The notes under the pieces: generated by a model | The model's database searches: none | Seen by the model: the letters and a program-made list of their open reading frames with translations, nothing else | Told to the model about the DNA's origin: nothing | Assembly (NCBI GenBank): GCA_030770535.1 | Contig: JASVEC010000022.1 | Location: 434,001 to 498,000 of the forward strand | DNA: 64,000 bases | From: Batkoa obscura | Lineage: Eukaryota; Entomophthoromycota; Entomophthoromycetes; Entomophthorales; Batkoaceae | Reading direction: 5' to 3' | In this document: piece after piece, positions 1 through 11,370 of the stretch | Layout of the letters: each line of letters begins with the position of its first letter | Position numbering within the stretch: the first letter of the stretch is position 1 | Made by a program: the position numbers and the translations under genes

Positions 1-251
1 CCGCTTCCATTTATTTTAGGCCTACCGCTTTCTATTCCACTTTCCTCTCTGAATGTTTGTAATGTTGAGTTATACCCCCTAGCCCTAAGAAACTCAAAGA
101 TGATCTTTTCTAAGCTTTGTGCTTGTGTCAAAGGCTGCGCCTGAACCTGAATTTTACCGTTTGTTTCCCCACCGGAGTTTGTGCCATCCAGCTTATTGCT
201 TTCTCTACTTGAGGCGTTATTAACCATATTCGTTTGGTTATTCGGCTCCAT
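1..251 (-). CDS. LisH-domain protein, N-terminal part (runs off the window)
   Basis: The reverse-strand frame opens with ATG at 251-249 and stays open to the window edge (83 codons). Residues 1-45 are Asn/Ser/Gln-rich and probably disordered. From about residue 50 the frame reads EKIIFEFLRARGYNSTLQ followed by TFREESG, which fits the LisH dimerisation motif (helix, GY, helix with a conserved E). LisH domains sit at the N-terminus of WD40 scaffold proteins such as TAF5 or Smu1-type factors and of other regulators; nothing after the LisH is visible, so the subfamily cannot be named. Base composition is clearly richer in GC than the flanking intergenic DNA, which supports real coding sequence. 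Confidence 0.7.
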   Translation of the reverse strand, partial: MEPNNQTNMVNNASSRESNKLDGTNSGGETNGKIQVQAQPLTQAQSLEKIIFEFLRARGYNSTLQTFREESGIESGRPKINGS

Positions 252-1467
252 CTTAATTCAAAAAATATTTTAAAAAGCCCCAGGCTAGTAAAAGAGATGT
301 TTGACCTAGATGAGTAAATAAATGAACGCTAATTGGCTGCTTTTTGATTGGGAGAAGATTTAACTATTTGATTTAATACTGCTACATGGTAGATTTTGAA
401 ATAATAGTATACAATACTATTATTTATAAAACACTATTTTCAATAAATAGAAAGATAAAGCGATTGATTATGAAGTAATTTGAGCATTTTTGTAGAGTGT
501 TAATATTATTTAGCTTTGCCTGGAGGCTTTCAAGATAGTAGTTTTTTTGAAAATATCAATTTACAGTGGCACTTGTATTGCATAATAAGGGATGAGAGAA
601 CAAAATAATTAATGAGGCAGTTAGAGTATGTGTAACTAAAATAGTGAATTTTTAAAAACCATCACTGATAGCGAACACATGATTGACTCTTTGATTGCTA
701 TCTTTTATGTTCAAGTAAACAGGCAATCAACATAACCAAAATTATATACTAAGTTGAAAAATTAGCTACAAAAAATTTATCAAAAAAGTAAAAAAACAGC
801 TTTTAAACGTGAAAAGCTAAGGCATTAAATTATTTACATGTTAAAGATTAAGATTAAGATTAAAACTTTATTAGTATTGTTATTATATTAAGGCACAGTA
901 GTTTTAGATAGACGTGATCCTATCTTCACTCTTTTTTGGTATCTTTGCTATGATTATGTTGCTTTATTGTAATTATTTTGTATTAATATTTATTAATATA
1001 ATAGTTTTTTTAAAAACGATGATTCTAATTAAAAATTGGAGGGTTATTGTCTACAACAGTCAATATTTCTTATGACTTAAATATTTTTACAAATCTTCCT
1101 TACTGTAGCAACTCTATACTCTTAAAACAATTTTGAAGTTCCTAAAAAATAAGGGAGTTATGAGAAGCCCTGTTATGAAACTTTATGCTATTTTACGTAT
1201 CCTGGTTTTATTAAATACTTCCTTAATCTTTTATACAATTTTGAAAAACCACCAGCTTGAACTTTTTGTCTAAACAAAACAAATTTGAATGCTATTATTT
1301 TTAGATTGTGGATTTCCTGCCCAAAAAGCAGCCCACTCTGATTAATTCACTGAAATTAATTTATACTTTTTAAGAATAAAAATCAACAAGATCAACTTGA
1401 CAAAAATAAAGTGCAGCATGCTCAAAACTTATATAACTAAAAAAGAAGCTTTATTGTTCAACTAAAA
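252..1467. other. intergenic, 1.2 kb
   Basis: AT-rich divergent region between the LisH gene and the GDSL-family gene. No coding frame of note is seen. There is a short tandem AAGATT tract near 844-868 and a TATA-like box close to 1430. Confidence 0.6.
1430..1437 (+). promoter_or_regulatory. TATA-like box of the GDSL-family gene
   Basis: TATATAAC lies 31 bp before the ATG at 1468. Similar boxes at comparable distances precede several other genes in this window. Confidence 0.45.
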
Positions 1468-2482
1468 ATGAAGGGACTATTTTCATCTACCTTATTAATA
1501 GCTGGTCTATTAGGACTCTTACCAACTGCTTATTGCGTCAAGTATAAGAATATCATAGCATTTGGAGACGGCTTTTCAGATTTTGGGAACTATTTTGAAA
1601 ATAATGGTCGCCAAGATCCAGACCCAAAATTTTATTTTAAAGGTAGAACTTCGAATGGACCATTATGGATTGAATATTTAACTAAAGCTTTGGGAAGTCC
1701 AAAGTTGAAGTCATTTGCTTATCACTTAGCTACATGTAATGGAAAAGGTAGCTTTATGCAAATTTTTTTTTTATATTAATATCTTTTCAGGAAGCTACGT
1801 TAATAAAGCACCTGGAGCTAACAGTCAAGTAAACGTACTGTTTAAAAAATATTACGAAGAAAATAAGGAAAGATTGGATAAAGAAAAGAACGATTCATTA
1901 TTATGCTATACTTTTACTGGGTCAGAATATTTTTTAGATGACATAGGTGCAGAAGAAGTGGTAAAGGAACTGGAGACCCATTTAAAAGAAGCTCTTAGAC
2001 TTTATCCAGTCAAAGATGTATTGGTTCCTATTAGCACTAATGTTGATTCATTAGAAGTTACTAAGGGATACTCAAGTCTTAAAACTATAAGCCCTTCAAT
2101 ATTTAAATCTGATTTCAAAGAAAGTTGGACTTTTGCTATAGAAAATCTGAAGGACGAGTTTCCTGATATTAATTTTATAGAATATGACTATGATTGTAAG
2201 ATAACAATTCATCATTTTAACAGTTTATTAATTTTTAATTTAGTATTTTGGAATCGCTTATCTAGCACTCCAGCTGAAGACGGAAATGGGAAACTATTTA
2301 TTACAGATAAACCCTGTTTGACTACAGACTCTGATGGACACAAAACCAAATGTGACGATCCAAGTAAGTTTGCCCTCTATGATCCTTTTTATCCTACTAC
2401 TGAAGTGCATAAATTGATTGCTAAAGATGTTTTAAAATACCTCAAAGCTGGTACTAATCCATATGCTAATATGTATTATTGA
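1468..2482 (+). CDS. secreted GDSL/SGNH-family protein lacking catalytic residues
   Basis: Exons are 1468-1747 and 1791-2482 (323 aa), with a 43-bp intron 1748-1790 (GTAGCT...TTTCAG, phase 1). Residues 1-23 form a signal peptide ending near TAYC. Block I reads IIAFGDGFSDFGN where active GDSL hydrolases have FGDS, so the nucleophilic Ser is Gly. The block normally holding GTND reads TGSEYFLDD, and the C-terminal D-x-x-H block reads YDPFYPTTEVHKL, with Tyr in place of the catalytic His. The fold signature is therefore kept while the Ser, the His and the oxyanion Asn are all gone. Related fungal enzymes are secreted lipases or carbohydrate esterases; this one is probably a non-catalytic binding protein. 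The exon junction restores a continuous frame, so it does not look like a pseudogene. Confidence 0.75.
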
Positions 2483-3143
2483 ATAAATTGATTATTTGCC
2501 TGAAATGTTGTATGTGAAATTAAACATTCTAAATTTATAATCAAAATTATAAACTAATATTTATTATCATAACATAAACTTCATTCGGCTGTTTTATTAA
2601 AACCACATTTAAATATTACATTGTGATGGATCCAAATACTATTAACAATAAGGCTTACCCTTTCATTATTAATTCAATAGTAGCCTCATTGGATCTAAAA
2701 ATAGCATTCTTAATAAAATAAACCCAAAAATTTTAAAGATGCACCAATATCAAATAAAACTCAACACTATTATTTATAATATAAATAGTAATAAAATACT
2801 ATTGCAATTTTTCTAGAACATCTAAAATGAAATGGAATTCAAAACTTGGCTATCACATAACCTAGAAAAGTCAATAGCAAGGAACATAGCTTCTGGCATC
2901 ATCGCCTTTAATTTACTTTTAGCTTTGATTTAAATTCAAGTGTAGGCTTTTGACATATTATAAAAAACACAGATTTTAATCTATAACTTTGTATAGGTGT
3001 TAACTCGTATGCTATTCATTTTAAATGCTAGGCCTATAGTCGATAATAGATAGCTATATTAGATAAAATTCTAAGCTCATAATAATAGTATAAACTTTTA
3101 ACTCATTAACTGATTTTTATTATCCCCATGGGGAGTTCAAGAC
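2483..3143. other. intergenic, convergent gene ends
   Basis: Lies between the ends of the convergent GDSL-family and protease genes. No coding frame is seen. GATCCAA near 2628 and TTGGATC near 2689 could pair as a weak hairpin. Confidence 0.5.
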
Positions 3144-3872
3144 TTATAAATATTGTTGAATAAAGCTCTTGAGGTATGAAACACGAGCAAAAACAGAGTA
3201 AGATCTGCAGGCATTACCGTATGAAACAGTACCTACTAAAATGTTACCGTTAGCAACTAATGGGCCCCCAGAATCTCCATTGCATGGGGTTTCAACATCA
3301 GTAGCACCATGTACGCAAACAGACCAACGACCATCATACCCACTAAGAGATCTCTGGCATTCAGAATCAGCTCTGACAGTAAGCCCTACTTGTAAAAGGG
3401 TGCTGGATGATGGACCGCCGTTACGGATGTTACCCCATCCATAGTTTACAACAGAAAGTCCTGGAGTAGCAATACCAGTAGTATCAAGTTGAACGAATTT
3501 GGTATTTTTTGATGGAGTTGCAAGTTTAATAATGGCTACATCATTTGCAAGGGTGTTATAATTGAAGCTTGGATGAGAGATAATACGAGAAGCACGAAGA
3601 GTTTCACCACCTCCACCGTTGAGGTTGGTAATGCCGAGACGAGCGGTTACTTGACTGGCTGATACACCTTGGACACAGTGAGCAGCAGTAAGTACAGTAG
3701 TTGGGTTTAACATTTGAGCACCACAGAAATGTCTTCCTCCTGATTGAAGAGAAACCATCCATGGGATCAAAGGAGCTGGAGAACCACCAACAATACGATC
3801 ATTATCTTGAACAGCAACTTCTTCAGCAAAGAGAGCTTGAGCAAAAAGTGCAATTAAAATTGGGAATTTCAT
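3144..3872 (-). CDS. secreted trypsin-fold serine protease (family S1A)
   Basis: 242 aa in one exon. Residues 1-16 are a signal peptide. A short propeptide ends at DNDR, and the mature enzyme starts with IVGG, the classic zymogen activation site. The catalytic triad is visible as His in TAAHC, Asp in NDVAI and Ser in GDSGGP. Six cysteines fit the three conserved disulfides (42-58, 168-182, 191-220 in chymotrypsin numbering). The S1-pocket stretch reads ETPCNGDSGGP, which puts Thr rather than Asp at position 189 and Ser at about 226, so cleavage after Arg/Lys is not expected; chymotrypsin- or elastase-like specificity is more likely. Such proteases are secreted by insect-associated and saprotrophic early-diverging fungi. 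Codon use is richer in GC than the neighbours, as expected for a highly expressed gene. A TATA-like box (reverse strand) lies near 3930-3937. Confidence 0.92.
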   Translation of the reverse strand: MKFPILIALFAQALFAEEVAVQDNDRIVGGSPAPLIPWMVSLQSGGRHFCGAQMLNPTTVLTAAHCVQGVSASQVTARLGITNLNGGGGETLRASRIISHPSFNYNTLANDVAIIKLATPSKNTKFVQLDTTGIATPGLSVVNYGWGNIRNGGPSSSTLLQVGLTVRADSECQRSLSGYDGRWSVCVHGATDVETPCNGDSGGPLVANGNILVGTVSYGNACRSYSVFARVSYLKSFIQQYL

Positions 3873-6275
3873 CTAGATTGTTATAATACTTAAAGTATCT
3901 TAAGTTTTTTTGAGTCTCATATCATTCTTTTTATACATTTCAATATTGTTTATAGAACGCTCGCGTGTGATAGGTTTTATATCATGTCTTTAGATGACTA
4001 TCATATGTCAATGTAGTCTAACTTATAAATTATAAAAGAACGAGATCTCATACCCCTGACTAAACTTTCACTAGCTTACTACTCATTAGTTACAGTAATT
4101 AATTATTTCTACCAAAAGGATTTTGACATGACAATGAAATTAAAAGCAATGACCAAGATCATTTGTTTATTTTTATCCGATGAATAACCAAAATCAGAAA
4201 ATTGAATAACAAGTCATTATTTGAAGCACCACTGCATAATCAGAAGCTAATAAAAAATTCCTAAAAGCATTATTAGTGCGCTATCTAAAATCTCTAAAAC
4301 CCTTAATCTGCTAATAATTGCGCATTTCATAAACTTCATTTAAATGACCTTAGTACCAAATAAAATATCAATTAAATGAATTTAACTACAATTGAAGCGC
4401 TTCACTATACCTCAAAGATGTTTTATTATCATGTATATTGTTACTAATAAAAAAGACTTTTTTATAGTTATAGCACCTATTTTGTGACTTAATCTTAAGG
4501 TGACCATTCCTATTTTTATTGTTTAGTGATTTTCTTTTTTTAAGAAAAGTCAGAAAATCATCCGACTAAATCGCTTGACCTAAAGATTATGCATTTAAAA
4601 ATGGTGCTTCAATTTTCTACCGTAATTTTTCGCACTTATTAATTTTTTCTTAGATTTAAGACTAAATAATCATTGTATATAAGTCATGTATTTTGAAATT
4701 ATCTTTAAGTTAACAGGGTTAAAAGAAATAAAATATTAACATTTATGTACTTCAATTTATAAACAAAGGGTTTATTGATTTTGAAAAAGTTTACATTCCT
4801 AAGTGGGCTAATAGCAGATTGAGAATTTGGGAAATGAGAGAAGGACACCAGGAAACAAGAACTTAGTTTATAAATAAAGTTATCAATGAAAGCTTCTACA
4901 TTTTGATGATAACGCTTTTTTATTGATTTAATTTTTTAGATTTTATTTATAGACATGCTTAAAAATTATGTAAAATTTTATAATCTTTTTTAAATAAGTA
5001 CTAAAAATGATACATTTTTAAAAATAAAAGCTTTTATTTTTAAAAAATATATTAATTTAATAATATGATGTTTAATTATATAGTTTATTATAAAACACAA
5101 TAACAAACTGTAAAATAAAAATTTTTTTATTAAAAAATAGCTAATAAATTAATATATGAAGATGTTTTTTTTGTTTATTAATTACACCAACATCTTTCCA
5201 TTCAAATACTGCTTAAAAATAAAAAATAAAAAATAAGAAATAAAATCTAAATTTAATAAACAAAATGTAACATTTCTGTTTTATTTGTCTTATTGTAAAA
5301 TTTAATTATAAATTGTATATTGTAAATTATAAACACAGTTACTATTGCTATCATTTTTATAAAGTTATTAATAGTTGCGGATTTTTAATTTACATTTTAC
5401 ATTTAAAAAAACTTTTTTAAAATTTATAAAATATTTATTTTTTACCGTTTTATTACTTTAAATTATAAATATGCATATCAGTATTATTAATATTAAAATA
5501 ATAAAATTTAGAATTTATACATTATTTTATTTTTTTAGATAATTCAGATTAAATAAATAACTTATTAAAGTATGTTATTTATTAGTTTTGAATAATAAAT
5601 TTTTAAATTAAGCTAACCTATTAGCTTTTTAATTAGAATTGTATTAATTGAATTTTATATGCTTTACCATGTAATCATATATAATTATAATAGCTTATTA
5701 GATTATCACAATGCTTCAGTTAAAGTTAATTATTAACAACAACAAGTAATTAATTAATTTATTAGGCTACTTTTATATTTTAAGTCTAAATTTAAAGTTA
5801 TAATTAAATACATTTTAATTTTAATATATTTTAATTTTATAACTAAATATCGACTGCTTAATAAAATGATTTGTAGATATTAAAAAGTAGTGAATAAAAT
5901 TTGTTTCTGTTTGATTTGTAATCTTTGATTTGTAATGGTTTAAAAAAGTTTACAGAAATTTTCAAAGTAGTCTAAGATTCAAAATAAGATATTAAATATA
6001 GTAAATGTATTTCATCTATTTATTATTAGCTTTATTTCATAGTCTTTCATTATATTAAAATAGTAATATAAAACAAAAGTATTTAATATAATATAAAAAT
6101 AGACTGTTTATTCATAATATAAATAGTTTCATACAATAGTGTAAATAACTTTATGAGTCAAAAGAAGTATGGGATTCAAATTAAAATTTATTAAAAAGAA
6201 ATGCTATCTTCTTGACATAATCACACTACTGAACTTTAAATAATAAGGTATAGGGTACAACACTTTTTACATGTA
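3873..6275. other. intergenic, 2.4 kb, very AT-rich
   Basis: No gene is seen. At about 5158-5260 there is a faint match to the ~100-bp TA-flanked element described at 22002 (GATG followed by T-runs, then CATCTTTCCATTCAAATACT), probably an old decayed copy. The rest is A/T homopolymer-rich spacer. Confidence 0.45.
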
Positions 6276-7676
6276 TTATTGTTGCCTTTTTGACTTAGAC
6301 ATCGTATTATCGAATTCAAGATCATTATCAAATGAAAATTTTGGGTCATTAATAACAAATTGAGATTTATCACAAGTGGGTTCGGAAACAAAGGGAGGTG
6401 GAGTCCTTTTAGTAATCTCTCTTTTAATTTTTTTAGAACCAAAGTAAATTAAAACAATTAACAATATCAATCCAATCAATCCACCTATCGATCCACCAAT
6501 GATAGCAGGTAACTGACTTTTTGGTTCTAAGCTCTCTAGTTCTTCCATCGAAGGTATTCGATTTACCAAAGTATAATTCTTCAAATTAATTATTTGAGTA
6601 TTTGAGTAAAGGAGATTGTTGTGTGAACCAAAAGTATATAATAAATGACCATTATAATACTCTAAAACAGCAAAAATAGTACTAACAAATCCAGGTATAT
6701 ATTTTGTTTCCCAACTAAAAGTGTTTAAATCTAAAATATAAAGGGAACTATCAGCATAACTAGTGACGTTATCATTGGTAGCACCACCTAAGATATAAAC
6801 ATAATTAGCTACCTTTTTTAACCCAAAAGTAAAGATTCTTTCTGGAATTTTTCCAATAGTGTTTTGAAAATACCATTTTTCATCTTTAATACTAAAACTA
6901 ATAATCTTATTAAAATTAAGATATTGATTAGTAGCTATATTTTTTCCACCGAATATCATCAAGTTACCGTTGTGTATAATGGAATTATGTCCAGATATAT
7001 AATGTCCATTTTTTTCACCAATTGTTTTCCATCGGTTTTCTTTGGAATTATAAACTATTAATCCAGAATAAGATTGTGTTCGATTCACTTCAACTAAACC
7101 CTCAAACAAATATTCCCCGCCAAACAAAACTAATTCATCAGTATTTAAATCATTTTGATTTAAAGTAGCACCCAAGGGACCGAAATTCGGCGTACCTCCT
7201 TCCGATTTTGGAAAATTTAATTTTTTTATAAACTTACCACCATTCCTATCAATTTTCCATGTGTTTGTTTTAATATCGAATACCCTTACACTTTGTTCAA
7301 TAGGTGTCTGATGAGCTCCACCAATAATAATAAATTCAGTTGAATTATTTTTTATTTGAATAACACTTGGTGCTAACATTTCATCTAATGGGTGATGTTT
7401 AAGTGAGTCAATTTTCCAATTAGCTTCTAGAGCTTCATTTAGTCGGACGCCATCTTTAAGATTTAATGAATAAATACCCTGATTAAAATTATCTTGAGTG
7501 AAAATATCCTCATTAGTTGCATCTTTAACATCCATACCGCCAAAAATGTAAAAGGTATCATTTACTATTCCACCTGCTCCACCAAATATCCCATGTAATA
7601 GTTCATCACTAGCTATTGCTTTTAATAAAATGATTAATGCTATTGATATATTTAATATAAGATTTTGACAAAACAT
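6276..7676 (-). CDS. kelch-repeat type I membrane protein
   Basis: 466 aa, single exon. Residues 1-22 are a signal peptide (ISIALIILLKAIASD). The ectodomain carries about six kelch blades, each with a hydrophobic strand and a GG pair: FYIFGGMDV, FIIIGGAHQ, LVLFGGEYL, LMIFGGKNI, VYILGGATN and LLYTFGSHN. Around residues 390-415 a Gly-rich transmembrane helix (AIIGGSIGGLIGLILLIVLI) is followed by a basic stop-transfer cluster (KKIKRE) and a short polar cytoplasmic tail. This layout of signal peptide, kelch propeller, single TM and short tail is common in early-diverging fungi. The ectodomain has several N-x-S/T sequons. The function is unknown; cell-surface or wall recognition is an inference. 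Confidence 0.85.
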   Translation of the reverse strand: MFCQNLILNISIALIILLKAIASDELLHGIFGGAGGIVNDTFYIFGGMDVKDATNEDIFTQDNFNQGIYSLNLKDGVRLNEALEANWKIDSLKHHPLDEMLAPSVIQIKNNSTEFIIIGGAHQTPIEQSVRVFDIKTNTWKIDRNGGKFIKKLNFPKSEGGTPNFGPLGATLNQNDLNTDELVLFGGEYLFEGLVEVNRTQSYSGLIVYNSKENRWKTIGEKNGHYISGHNSIIHNGNLMIFGGKNIATNQYLNFNKIISFSIKDEKWYFQNTIGKIPERIFTFGLKKVANYVYILGGATNDNVTSYADSSLYILDLNTFSWETKYIPGFVSTIFAVLEYYNGHLLYTFGSHNNLLYSNTQIINLKNYTLVNRIPSMEELESLEPKSQLPAIIGGSIGGLIGLILLIVLIYFGSKKIKREITKRTPPPFVSEPTCDKSQFVINDPKFSFDNDLEFDNTMSKSKRQQ

Positions 7677-8285
7677 TGAATTGATTTTAAATTAATAAAA
7701 AAGATAATTAAAATTTATTAATGCTCAATTTTATTAATTATATTTAATAATAAAGATTGAGATATTCTTTAAGTATTAATTTGATTTATCACTTTTTCAC
7801 CCTTTATTATATTTTGTAGTTTATTTTACTTGTGCTTACTCAAAATGGAAAGTGGAAAATTATTAGAAGCTTTAATCCTTATTTCGAGGTGTTCTTTTAC
7901 AGCTAATTCAATTGTATTTCAAATAGTTAACAAAAAATTTTGATTAAATTCAACTTTAATGAGCTTTTTTGCAAAGCCTAATCTATATTTTTATCATGAT
8001 TTCAGCATGTTTTCTTTTCTTAAATGAACAAATAAAAATTTTACAATAAAATTGGATCAGCTGTAACTTAGCTGCTATTATTATATTGATGAGATTCCAA
8101 GTTCCATTATGTTTTTTTTTACACAATTTAGTTATTTTCTTCAATTTTAAGTTCCCAAAGAAGTGAGTAAACTTAAAAAAAACGTGCGCTTATATTGCTG
8201 TTCCAACTCTTTTTCGAACTAGTCAGTGGTAGCTTTTAGAGTTAAATTCGTTATCTAACTAATTTTAAGGCCTGATCTTAATTTT

Positions 8286-8394
8286 AAGGATATTTTTTAG
8301 TTTCATTACTTTTTCCATTTTTTGACTGCGGCTAGAGTGGAAAAATTATTAGTGAAATTCTTAAACAAAAAAATGTACTCCTCCTTTTAGTTAA
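8286..8394 (-). mobile_element. decayed copy of the ~100-bp TA-flanked nonautonomous element
   Basis: Recognisable core TTTCATTACTTTTTCCATTT, then AGAGTGGAAAAATTATTAGT and GAAATTCTTAAACAAAAAAA, matching the reverse-strand form of the family. Both terminal repeats and the GCGC centre are degenerate, so this is one of the older copies. Confidence 0.7.
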
Positions 8395-8798
8395 ATTTTG
8401 GCTGAAATTTGACTTTTAAATGTACAGTTAAAACTTTCTAAAGAGTTGAAACAATTGTAGTTCTTCCATTAATTCATTAATAAATTTAAAATTTTACATA
8501 CAAAACAATCAATACACTTATTGAATTAAAAATCTTGTGATGAAAGATTTCAGTTTTTAAAAATTAATATATAATATTATACTTTATATGATATTATTTT
8601 TTTAAATAAAATTTGATTTTTAAGGATATGAAATTTTGGTGTGTAACTTTTTATTTATTTATTTTAGCTTATAATTAAGAATAGGAACAACAAAATACCG
8701 AAATTTTTGAATTTTTCGGTGCAACTTGGAAATTTAAGTTCAGTAAAGGATAGGGATGCCGTTCAAGTGTAAACGCAAAAATGTAAGTTAAGAAAAGG

Positions 8799-8806
8799 TA
8801 TAAAAG
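8799..8806 (+). promoter_or_regulatory. TATA box of P450 gene 1
   Basis: TATAAAAG, 45 bp before the ATG. The paralogous P450 gene at 54680 has the same octamer 33 bp before its ATG. Confidence 0.6.
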
Positions 8807-8850
8807 AGCAATAAATTTTTGGAAATAAGATAAAACAAATACTAATAATT

Positions 8851-10457
8851 ATGGCTTATTACCTTTTATTTATTAGTTTACTTTTAATCTCATTGAAACT
8901 TTTATTTTTCAAAAAAAAGGAAATTCAAGATAATTTACCATCTATCAGTTTATTGAAATTATTTTATTATATTATTAATCAAACTTCAGTTCAAATAAGA
9001 GATAAACAGTTATTATTACCTTTATTTCAACAAAACAAATATATTCAATTCTGGTTAGGAAAATGGTTTATTATGGTATCAGATTTAAATGTTATTAAAA
9101 AGATATTAATGGATAATGAAAATTTTATTAAAATGAAACAAAATGAAGATATCAATCAAACCAAATTTTTAGGTAATAATATTGCCTTTTCAAACGGTAA
9201 AGAATGGGAAAGACATAGAAGAGTAATTAATCCAGTATTTAAAAGAGGTTGGGATATTAATATATTTATTAAAACTGGTATTAAAATGATCAATTATATG
9301 AAAATAAATGAAGATAAATTTGAATTAATTACTGTATTAAAGAATTCCACATTAGATAGTTTAGGTTTATCTATTTTCGATACTGATTTTAATTCAATTG
9401 AAGATGAAAACTGTGAATTAGCATTACTTTATATCAAGTTAGTGAAATCTTTAAGCAATTTATGGTTTTTATTATTTCCATTCTTAGATAAATTACCTAT
9501 TCCTTCAAGAGTTCAATTGAAGAAGGATGCTGAACACTTTCGTCAATTAATTAAATCAATGATTAATGAAAAAAGAGAACAAATTAACAAACCTGAATAC
9601 AATAAAGTTCAATCAAATTTATTAGCTATGTTAATCCAATCCTCAGATACTAATGACAATGATAATTCTGATGGCTTAACTGATGAAGAAATTATTGTAA
9701 ACTAAATATTTATTATATAGAATGATATGAAATAATATAATATTAATTATTTAGAACGACGTTATTATTTTCTTCATCGCTGGACATGACACTACTGCAC
9801 ATACTATATCAACTATTTTATATTATTTAGCAAAGAATCAGGTATGATTGTGTTTTATTCTATATATATTTGAGACTCAATTTTATTATATAGGATATTC
9901 AAACCAAGTTGAGAAATGAAATTAATCAAGTATTAGGGGAAAAATTAAAGAATATTAAAGAAGATATAAAAATAAGCCAAGAGGAATTAAATAAAATGGT
10001 TTATTTAGAAGCAGTTATTACCGAAGGTATGAGAATTGTACCAGTTTCAACTTTAATTATTAGAGAAGTTTCAAAAGATATTAATTTTAACAATGAAATT
10101 AAATTTAAAAAAGGGCAGTTATTAATGTTAAATTTATTGTTAGCAATGAATAATGATAATGAATTTAAAAATCCTGAGGAATTTAATCCAGATAGATTTT
10201 TAATTAATAACAATAATAATGAACAAGTTCAAATCAATAAAAAATTATTAAAAGATATGATTACCTTTGGTGTTGGTTCTCGTATGTGTACCGGAAGTCA
10301 ATTTTCTATTTTAGAACAAAAAATATATTTAATATTATTATTAATATCTTTTAAAATTGAACTGCCAGTTGATTCTTTACACCATAATTATCCTATACTT
10401 CCAGCTTTTGGTATTGTTAGTCCTAAAGATCTTAAACTAAATTTTACAGCAATTTAA
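8851..10457 (+). CDS. cytochrome P450 monooxygenase, gene 1
   Basis: Exons 8851-9696, 9755-9841 and 9894-10457 (498 aa), with two phase-0 introns of 58 and 52 bp. The N-terminal hydrophobic anchor (residues 1-20, YYLLFISLLLISLKLLFF) implies ER membrane insertion. The I-helix oxygen-binding motif reads FIAGHDTTAHT and is encoded entirely by the 87-bp middle exon. The K-helix ExxR is EGMR, the PERF region is FNPDRF, and the haem-binding loop is FGVGSRMCTGS, with Cys as the thiolate ligand. All catalytic signatures are present, so the enzyme should be active. Exon sizes and intron positions match the P450 at 54680 almost exactly, so the two are paralogues. The substrate cannot be told; fatty-acid or secondary-metabolite hydroxylation would be usual. 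Confidence 0.93.
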
Positions 10458-10706
10458 TAAAATTCAATTTATGTATTCTTAGAAATCTTTCTCTTTTTTT
10501 CTTTTAAATTATAAAATAATACATTATTTAAGTTAATGCTAAATATTTTAAAATATAAAAATTATAAATAAAAATACTATTCTAAAAATTAAAAAATACT
10601 AATATTAACTAATATTATTTTGTAACTAAATACAACTTGAATTATTTTAAAAATACTTATCAATAAATTGAAATTTAAAGGATAAATCAGTTTATATATA
10701 ACTTAT

Positions 10707-10905
10707 TTAGCTGTAATAATAGCAGCATGCTTGTCCAGCAAAATCATGACAAGCCCCACAACTATACATACCAGTTAGACCAAAGCATCTCTTACACCAA
10801 TTATTACATAACTCCCCCCTGTTAAATCCATGACAAGAACTTGTAGCATCACATTACTAAGCGATAGTTATTACATTATCACTAGGAATAACAGTAAGAA
10901 TGATA
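10707..10905 (-). pseudogene. broken, diverged copy of the small secreted cysteine-rich gene
   Basis: The reverse strand encodes a C-terminal half aligning with the 80-aa proteins at 13580 and 15516: GELCNNWCKRC against GELCNDRCKQC, and QACCYYYS against QSCCCYYS at the end. The cysteine spacing is largely kept. The 5' part is degenerate and a solo LTR (10910-11370) sits immediately beside it, at or near the signal-peptide region. It is an old relic of the family, clearly broken. Confidence 0.65.
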
Positions 10906-10909
10906 CTGG

Positions 10910-11370
10910 TGTGAAATATTGGTTTATCAGCTTTCGAATTGATTATAACATAATCAATCATTTAAGTTGTTGTGTTCTCAAGTTCAAATACAATCAAGTC
11001 AGAGTCCCTTGTTTTGATTTGCTGCGAGAATTTCCAACTTCATATTACAAAGAATATTACCTTCTTTTAATATCCATACTTATTGGAGTATAAAAGAGAT
11101 TCTTCAATATGATAACTCGAAGCTTTTTAATTGGATTACTCCCTGATAACGTATCATTAATAAAGTCACTAAGTCTTTCTGACAACATCTTACATAGATT
11201 TTACAGTAATATCTTCTATTCTATTTGTTTTACATAATTCGTAGCTTATACGTATTATTTCTATCAAGTTAAGCCTATCTTAGTTACATAAACTAAGACC
11301 CTTCGACTCAAGGCAAGTTAATTAAGCAAGAGTAGCTTTTAACTCCGACCACTGAGTATCAACTTTCACA
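10910..11370 (-). mobile_element. solo LTR (461 bp)
   Basis: Begins TGTGAAATATTGG and ends AACTTTCACA (TG...CA, with TGTGAAA/TTTCACA inverted ends). It is flanked by a direct CTGG (10906-10909 and 11371-11374), a 4-bp target duplication. No internal retrotransposon sequence lies beside it. It belongs to a family of about ten solo LTRs in this window. Intact ends and duplication suggest moderate age. Confidence 0.8.

Larger units (their letters stand above)
7677..8850. other. intergenic between kelch and P450 genes
   Basis: Divergent promoter region of about 1.2 kb. It contains a decayed small-element copy (8286-8394, listed separately) and a TATA box at 8799. No further coding signal is seen. 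Confidence 0.5.
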
